Below, in pieces: positions 58,798 through 64,000 of a stretch of DNA of 64,000 bases. A program made the position numbers and the translations under genes. Each line of letters opens with the position of its first letter. Within the stretch, counting starts at the first letter, position 1. A model generated the notes under the pieces. That model saw only the letters and a list, made by a program, of their open reading frames with translations, was not told the DNA's origin and ran no database searches. This DNA comes from Methylobacillus gramineus (GTDB lineage: Bacteria; Pseudomonadota; Gammaproteobacteria; Burkholderiales; Methylophilaceae): the NCBI RefSeq assembly GCF_020532675.1, contig NZ_JAJAVE010000002.1, positions 124,001 through 188,000 on the forward strand, in the 5' to 3' direction.

Positions 58798-61700
58798 TTA
58801 ACGGGGCGGTAGGTATTTACTGACACCATGCATGATGAGTGAATAGGCGGCAGGCACCACCACCAAGGTGAGCAGCGTGGAGGAGATCATGCCGCCAATC
58901 ACGGCGACCGATAATGGCCCATTGGTTTCGGCACCCGCGCCCAGACCAAAGGCTGCTGGCAGCAAGGCCAGAATGATGGTGAGCGAAGTCATCAGCACCG
59001 GGCGAAGCCGGACCGGGCAGGCCTCACGCAAGGCCTGATCAATATCCTTCCCCTGTTCCCGTAGCTGATTGGTCAGGTCGATAAGCAGGATGGAGTTCTT
59101 GGCGACCAGGCCGATCAGCAATACCAGGCCTATCATGGAGAAAATATTGAGCGAGTTGCCTGTTAACCAGAGCGCGAACACACCTCCAATGATAGCCAAT
59201 GGTTGGGCCAGCATGATGATCAGGGGCTGCAGGAAGGAATTGAACTGACTGGCCAGCACCATATAGAGCAGGACCAGCGCCAGGGAAAAGGCAAAAATCA
59301 TGTTCTTGATGGTTTTCTGCATTTCCTCGGCCTGGCCGAGCAGGTTCAGTTTATAGCCGGGTGGCAGCATGTCCTCGCTGTAGCTTTTGACTAGGTCCAC
59401 CGCATTCCCCAAGGGCATGATCGGGTTGGAATACAGGCTGGCAGAATACTGCAGGTCAAAACGACTGATCACGGCGGCCCCAAGCTCTTGCTTGAAGGTG
59501 GCAACGCTATCAAGTCGCACCAGCTCTCCTGTACCACTACGTAGATAAATTTTCTTCAGGTCGTCCGGATGTAACAGGCTGCCCTCTTTGGCCTTGAGGC
59601 GGATGTCATAACGCTGACCATCACCTGGTTCATCATTAAAGCTGGCAACATCAATACCTCCGGTATACAGATTGAGGGCGGTGGCAATATCCAGGGCAGA
59701 GAGTCCGAGGCTGGCGGCGCGAACCCGATCTACCTTCATGGAAAGTTGTGGCAAGTCCAGGTCCATATCCAGATCCACCTTGCCCATGCCCGGGGTATTG
59801 GCCAGTTTGCGTTGCAGGGCTTGTCCGAGTTCGCTGACCTGGATCAGGTTGGGGCCGGTCACATTAAACTGCAGTTTCTCTGAGCGCTGACCGCCTATGA
59901 GCGCCACTGGGACTGGAAATGCACGGATACCGGGGATCTCGTCCAGTTCTTCGCGCATTTTCTTGATCAGCGTTTGCTGACTCATGCTGCGCTCATATCT
60001 TTCTTTAAGCCTGATGCTGGTGGTTCCCTTATTTACCTGTCCTTGAGCGCCTACGCCGATAGTCGTGAAGTAACTGGCGATCTCAGACTCATGGCGTTGC
60101 AACATCTCTTCAATTTTCTGCAAACGGTCATTGGTGTATTCCAGGCTTGAGCCTAGAGGTGTGCGGAACGAGATCAGGAAGCGACTTTCGTCCGAGTCCG
60201 GAATAAACTCCTTTTGCACCTTGCCGAAGAAAATGGTGCTGGCAGCGACTACCAGTAAGGTCAGCAGCATGACTTTCCAGCGATGCCGCAGTGTCCAGCC
60301 TAGCCAGCGTGAATAGGTGTTATCCATACTGAGGAAGATGGCCTGCAGCCAGCGATAGAAGCGGCCTTGTGATGCATGCTCATGTGCCTGCAAGTAGCGT
60401 GAGCAGAGCATGGGCGTCAGGGTCAGTGACACCATGAGGGAAACCAGTACCCCAAACGTGACGACAACGGCAAAGGATTTGAAGAATTTGCCGATGATGC
60501 CATCCATGAAAATCACCGGTGCAAAAATACAAACCAGCGAGAATGTCGCCGCAATCACGGCAAAAGCCACTTCGCGGCTGCCCGCAATGGCAGCAGCTCT
60601 GGACAGCTCACGATAGTTGGTGGTGCTGCCTGCTTCTGCGGTTTTCATGCTCAGGTGGCGATGTATGTTTTCCAGCACCACAATGGCGTCATCCACTACC
60701 ACCCCGATCAGCAGCAGCAAGGCAAGCAAGGTCATGGTATTGAAGGTGAAGCCGGAGAAATACATGACGGCTACCGAGCCCAGCAGTGACACCGGGATTG
60801 CCGTGGCAATGATGAGTGTGGAGCGGATGGAACGCAGGAACAGCCAGACGATGAAGGCCGCCAGCAGCGTGCCTTCAAGCAAGTGCTCTTGCAGGGCGTG
60901 TACGATTTCCTGGATGAACAAGGCATCGTTGGTGGAAATATCCAGTGTCATGCCGGGCGGCAGATTAGGACGGATATCGCTATCCAGCCTGCGCATGACT
61001 TCGTCAATAATGGCAACGGTATTGGCATTGGAGACTTTGACGATACCCAGTCCGACCGCGGGTTTGCCCATGTAACGACCCAGCTGGCGGTAATCTGCAA
61101 TGCCATCTTCTATCTCTGCCACATCCTGCAGCTTGATGGCTGCCCCATCGCGATAAGCCACCACCATGCTGGCAAGATCGCGGGCATTATGGAATTCAAG
61201 ATCCAGCTTCATCAGGTATTCAGATTTATCGCCCACCAGAAAGCCACCGGGCAATTGCACATGCTCGCGGTTGAAGGCGCCTATGAGATCAGTGGCAGCC
61301 AGGTTGTAAGCAGCCATGCGCTCGGGCAGGACATTGACGCGTATGGTGCGGTCACGACGACCGCCCAGGCGTACCTCGCCAATCCCGTTGATGGTTTCTA
61401 GTTTCTTTTTCAGTACGTTAAAACCATACATATTGATCTGCTGCGTGGTGCGGTCCCCGCGCAATGCCAGCCACATGATGGGCTGTGCATTGGTTTCCAC
61501 CTTTTGTACCTGCGGCGGATCGGTATCATCAGGCAGGCGACGTAACACCTGATTGACCTTGGATTGCACTTCGTTATAGGCAACGTCGATATTTTTTTCC
61601 AGGTCAAAAGTGATGGTGATGACCGAAACACCAGGGGAAGAGGAGGACTGTATGTGCTCAATTCCCGGCGTGGTGTTGACCGAGGATTCGATAATGCTGG

Positions 61701-61890
61701 TAATGCTGGCGTCGACGATGTCAGGGTTGGCGCCCTTGAAGGTGGTCGTGATGGAAATAATCGGGAATTCAATATAAGGCAGCCGGTCAACGCCGATGCG
61801 CTGATAGCTGATGATGCCCAGTAACACCAGTAGCCCGGAGACCATCCACGCCAGTACGTGGCGCTTGATTGAGATTTCAGGCAAGGTCAT
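58798..61890 (-). CDS. RND-family efflux permease (AcrB/HAE1-like)
   Basis: A 1030-residue inner-membrane transporter with the twelve-helix, two-large-loop layout. The N-terminus SIKRHVLAWMVSGLLVLLGI is typical. The proton-relay Asp pair is in GVVVDDAIVVLENIHRH. The first porter loop begins NPDIVDASITSIIESSVN, and the C-terminal half has FMAMIGLVLLIG-type helices (SMIGLVLLIGLVAKNSILLI). It pairs with the adaptor gene, overlapping it by 4 bp. No outer-membrane factor or regulator is adjacent, so it may share a TolC-like channel. Substrates are unknown; HAE1 members export drugs, solvents or lipids. Confidence 0.95.
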   Translation of the reverse strand: MTLPEISIKRHVLAWMVSGLLVLLGIISYQRIGVDRLPYIEFPIISITTTFKGANPDIVDASITSIIESSVNTTPGIEHIQSSSSPGVSVITITFDLEKNIDVAYNEVQSKVNQVLRRLPDDTDPPQVQKVETNAQPIMWLALRGDRTTQQINMYGFNVLKKKLETINGIGEVRLGGRRDRTIRVNVLPERMAAYNLAATDLIGAFNREHVQLPGGFLVGDKSEYLMKLDLEFHNARDLASMVVAYRDGAAIKLQDVAEIEDGIADYRQLGRYMGKPAVGLGIVKVSNANTVAIIDEVMRRLDSDIRPNLPPGMTLDISTNDALFIQEIVHALQEHLLEGTLLAAFIVWLFLRSIRSTLIIATAIPVSLLGSVAVMYFSGFTFNTMTLLALLLLIGVVVDDAIVVLENIHRHLSMKTAEAGSTTNYRELSRAAAIAGSREVAFAVIAATFSLVCIFAPVIFMDGIIGKFFKSFAVVVTFGVLVSLMVSLTLTPMLCSRYLQAHEHASQGRFYRWLQAIFLSMDNTYSRWLGWTLRHRWKVMLLTLLVVAASTIFFGKVQKEFIPDSDESRFLISFRTPLGSSLEYTNDRLQKIEEMLQRHESEIASYFTTIGVGAQGQVNKGTTSIRLKERYERSMSQQTLIKKMREELDEIPGIRAFPVPVALIGGQRSEKLQFNVTGPNLIQVSELGQALQRKLANTPGMGKVDLDMDLDLPQLSMKVDRVRAASLGLSALDIATALNLYTGGIDVASFNDEPGDGQRYDIRLKAKEGSLLHPDDLKKIYLRSGTGELVRLDSVATFKQELGAAVISRFDLQYSASLYSNPIMPLGNAVDLVKSYSEDMLPPGYKLNLLGQAEEMQKTIKNMIFAFSLALVLLYMVLASQFNSFLQPLIIMLAQPLAIIGGVFALWLTGNSLNIFSMIGLVLLIGLVAKNSILLIDLTNQLREQGKDIDQALREACPVRLRPVLMTSLTIILALLPAAFGLGAGAETNGPLSVAVIGGMISSTLLTLVVVPAAYSLIMHGVSKYLPPR

Positions 61891-62984
61891 GGCGTGGCCC
61901 GCTGAGGCTGCACAGATACCTTGGCCTGGTCGGTCAGAAAGGCTGCGCCATCCACCGCAACGGTTTCACCAGCACTCAGGCCACTGGTGATCTGGATCTT
62001 GCCATCCTGGAACAAGCCAGTTTTGACGATGCGCTGTTGTGCCATATCATTCTCAATCACATACACCACCTCACCCGCCGGGCGCAGCACCACACTTTGC
62101 TCAGGCACTACCACAGCATCCGGGAATTCACCGAGAATGATGTTGCCCGTCACACTGGCACCAGATTGCCAGCCAGGCTGGTCTTCAATGTCGACCAGCA
62201 CATCCACCGCACGGTTGTTGGACGCGATCACCGGCTTGAATTCACGCAGGACACCGTTGACCTCCTCATCCGAGGTTGGGGTCTTCAGGCGTACCTTTAG
62301 TCCAGGTTTGAACTTGGATGCCAGGCTTTCCGGAAACGGCAGGTGAGCGCGCAAACGCTGGTTGCTGATCACTTGCAGCAAGGGATCGCCAACCTTGACG
62401 TAATCACCAGGGGACACAATTTGTTTTTCCACTTTGCCATCGATCGGAGAGATCAGCCTGGTCTTGCTGCTGTTGTGCTCTATGCTGGCCAATCTTGAAC
62501 GTGCGCCTTCGAGCTGTCTCTTGAGGGCAATCTGCTGGGTTTGTATGTCATCCAGGGCGTTTTGCGAAATGAAGTTTTTCTCAACCAGTTTTTCGTTGCG
62601 TTCTACATTGCGTTGTTGATTCAGCAACAACGCACTCAGCCGGGCAACTTCACTTTCTGCTTCCACTTTCTGCAAGTTGTAGTCTTGTGGGTCAAGTAAG
62701 GCAATCACTTCGCCTTTTTTCACTATCTGGCCAGGGCGGGCCATGATGCGCACCACGCGCGCAGGGACTTCAGCCGCAATGGTCGGATCCATCAACCCTT
62801 CCAGGGTGCCTATGGACTGTTCGCGGATTTCCAGCCTCAGCACTTGCGCTTGGGTGACGCTGACCAGTGGCACTGGCGCCTTCTTGGCGTTTTCTTCTGG
62901 CTTGCTACAGCCGCTGACTAGCGTGATGAATGAAGCCAGCAGTATGGTGCTGTTAATTAAACGAGTCCCCGAAATCAATTCCAT
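61887..62984 (-). CDS. RND efflux periplasmic adaptor (membrane fusion lipoprotein)
   Basis: A 365-residue adaptor. The N-terminal lipobox LVSGC at about residue 22-26 marks it as a lipoprotein. A helical hairpin (about 95-155) sits between two half-lipoyl motifs: RPGQIVKKGEVIALLDPQDY and DGKVEKQIVSPGDYVKVGDP. The beta-barrel and membrane-proximal parts follow (RLKTPTSDEEVNGVLREFK; VVVPEQSVVLRPAGEVVYVI). It links the permease to an outer-membrane channel. Its stop overlaps the permease start (ATGA). Start: ATG at 62984 with AGGAAA upstream. The 130 bp to ampD hold no gene. Confidence 0.93.
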   Translation of the reverse strand: MELISGTRLINSTILLASFITLVSGCSKPEENAKKAPVPLVSVTQAQVLRLEIREQSIGTLEGLMDPTIAAEVPARVVRIMARPGQIVKKGEVIALLDPQDYNLQKVEAESEVARLSALLLNQQRNVERNEKLVEKNFISQNALDDIQTQQIALKRQLEGARSRLASIEHNSSKTRLISPIDGKVEKQIVSPGDYVKVGDPLLQVISNQRLRAHLPFPESLASKFKPGLKVRLKTPTSDEEVNGVLREFKPVIASNNRAVDVLVDIEDQPGWQSGASVTGNIILGEFPDAVVVPEQSVVLRPAGEVVYVIENDMAQQRIVKTGLFQDGKIQITSGLSAGETVAVDGAAFLTDQAKVSVQPQRATP

Positions 62985-63115
62985 TTTCCTAATCAGTGTG
63001 GGTGGGCCAGGCTATTGCAATGGCATAAATTCACGTGCAGTTGCATGCTGTATGCGGCTGATAAAGTGAACAATTCTGCTTGCCAGAACAGTGCTAAGCG
63101 ATGAGTCTATATTTT

Positions 63116-63676
63116 TTACGGGATTTTGCCAGCCTGCTGTGGCGTTGATTGCACTTTATTCCAGTCGAAATAAGGCCCGGGGTCTGTTTTGCGGCCTGGG
63201 GCAATCTCCGAATGCCCCACGATATCGCTGATGGGGTAATGCGTCTGCAACAGGTGGATTAATGCATTGAGCGTGGTGTATTGTGCGGCCTTGAACGCGT
63301 CAACATCACTCCCTTCCAGTTCTATGCCGATAGAGAAATCATTGCAGCGATCACGCCCCTGCCAGTGGGATACCCCAGCATGCCAGGCACGCTGACTGCC
63401 AGCAACAAACTGGATCAGTTGCCCATCGCGGCGTATCAGGAAGTGACTGGACACCCTAAGCTGGTGGATGCCAGCATAGTAGGGATGGTCGTCTGCCCTG
63501 AGGCTGTTGGTGAACAGTTGCACGATACCCGGGCCACCGTACTCTCCTGGCGGCAGGCTGATGTTATGGATCACGATCATGGTGATCGCCGTGCCATCAG
63601 GACGTGGATCATGATTGGGGGAAGCAATGAACTGCCCGTCTACGATAACGCCATCCTGATTGAGTGCATACTGCAT
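63116..63676 (-). CDS. ampD: 1,6-anhydro-N-acetylmuramyl-L-alanine amidase AmpD
   Basis: A 186-residue cytoplasmic zinc amidase of cell-wall recycling. Zinc ligands: His37 in MIVIHNISLPPG, the second His in VGHSEIAPGRKTDPGPYFDW, and the Asp of the same motif (TDPG). FSIGIELEGSD is also characteristic. It cleaves the peptide from anhydromuropeptides and can influence beta-lactamase regulation in other bacteria. I used the ATG at 63676. A TTG at 63700, 5 bases after the previous stop, adds 8 residues and has GAAGAG upstream, so it is a serious alternative. Confidence 0.92.
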   Translation of the reverse strand: MQYALNQDGVIVDGQFIASPNHDPRPDGTAITMIVIHNISLPPGEYGGPGIVQLFTNSLRADDHPYYAGIHQLRVSSHFLIRRDGQLIQFVAGSQRAWHAGVSHWQGRDRCNDFSIGIELEGSDVDAFKAAQYTTLNALIHLLQTHYPISDIVGHSEIAPGRKTDPGPYFDWNKVQSTPQQAGKIP

Positions 63677-63705
63677 GATTGTATTGTCCGGATCTGCCAA
63701 CAGGT

Positions 63706-64000
63706 TTACTCTTCCGCATCCTTATCCACAGGATCCTTGCTGAGTCCTAGCTTGGAGAGGCGATAACGGAAAGTCCTGAAACTGACGCCAAGCAGTTTGG
63801 CGGCCGCAGTTTTGTTCTGGTTGGATTTCTCCAGCGCATTGAGGATGGCTTTTTTCTCTATGGTTTCCAGATAATCAGGCAAGGCCAGACCTTCATCATT
63901 GTCAGGGGTGCTGATGGTGCCTGCATTGCTATCCAGTAATAAATCATCAGGTGTGATGATCTGTCCATCGCACAGTGCGAGCGCGCGCTCCAGCACATTT
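63706..64000 (-). CDS. pilR: Sigma-54-dependent response regulator, C-terminal part (PilR-like; continues beyond the window)
   Basis: The minus-strand frame is open from the window edge to the stop at 63706. It encodes NVLERALALCDGQIITPDDL, the end of a sigma-54 AAA+ domain as in PilR or NtrC-type proteins. A Fis-type helix-turn-helix follows (KKAILNALEKSNQNKTAAAK, then LLGVSFRTFRYRLSKLGL). The FRTFRYRLSKLG motif is typical of PilR, a type IV pilus regulator, but the deciding receiver domain is outside the window. It lies directly upstream of ampD. Confidence 0.82.
   Translation of the reverse strand, partial: NVLERALALCDGQIITPDDLLLDSNAGTISTPDNDEGLALPDYLETIEKKAILNALEKSNQNKTAAAKLLGVSFRTFRYRLSKLGLSKDPVDKDAEE

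Overview
The window reads as a chromosomal segment of a Gram-negative betaproteobacterium, most likely a methylotroph of the Methylophilaceae (Methylobacillus/Methylophilus/Methylovorus type). That placement is inferred from gene order and content: fmt-htpX-rsmB-DUF4390-ntrY-ntrX; kdsD-kdsC-lptC-lptA-lptB-rpoN-hpf-hprK-rapZ-EIIA-ptsH-ptsI with no sugar permease; and azurin plus an orphan soxYZ pair. Most of the window is housekeeping DNA. No tRNA, rRNA, CRISPR array, integrase or insertion sequence was seen.

Layout. 1-6.6 kb (+): end of fmt, HtpX protease, RsmB rRNA methylase, a secreted DUF4390 protein and the NtrY/NtrX two-component pair. 6.6-16 kb, mostly (-): DUF1275 membrane protein, aquaporin Z, dGTPase, several small hypothetical or membrane proteins, a C39-like cysteine peptidase, exonuclease III, RlmF, a monooxygenase-fold and a VOC protein, a YbaK-type deacylase (+), a small membrane-protein gene broken by an amber codon, and YaeQ. 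16.1-16.8 kb (+): a MazE/MazF-type toxin-antitoxin operon behind two near-palindromic repeats. 16.9-29.3 kb (-): oligopeptidase A, DUF4870, the regulatory PTS, HprK and RapZ, hibernation factor, sigma-54, the LptB/A/C transport genes and KdsC/KdsD of the Kdo branch of LPS synthesis.

29.4-45 kb (+): a ThiO-like oxidase, a 450-bp gap with an AT-rich stretch, then the most unusual part of the window: three very large co-directional genes (2383, 1225 and 1032 codons) with tight ribosome-binding-site spacing that fill about 14 kb. I recognise no described system in them. The first has an OmpA-like motif and a long beta-rich region, the second has fibronectin-III-like stretches, and the third ends in a phospholipase-D-like fold whose catalytic His and Lys are replaced.

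45-64 kb: moaC (-), BepA protease, soxYZ, a secondary-alcohol-type dehydrogenase (-), a zinc-ribbon PD-(D/E)XK nuclease (-), hda (-), purM, two tandem DUF3108 proteins, a second RsmB-family methylase, a dicarboxylate/amino-acid symporter and azurin (+). Then come an OprP-like porin with a good Pho box, an RND efflux pair, AmpD and the 3' end of a PilR-like regulator (all -).

The genes combine into recognisable modules: envelope quality control (HtpX, BepA), LPS precursor synthesis and export (KdsD/KdsC/LptCAB), nitrogen and carbon signalling (NtrYX, RpoN, PTS/HprK/RapZ), and phosphate uptake (PhoB-type control of the porin). All functions are assigned from motifs read by eye; no database search was possible.
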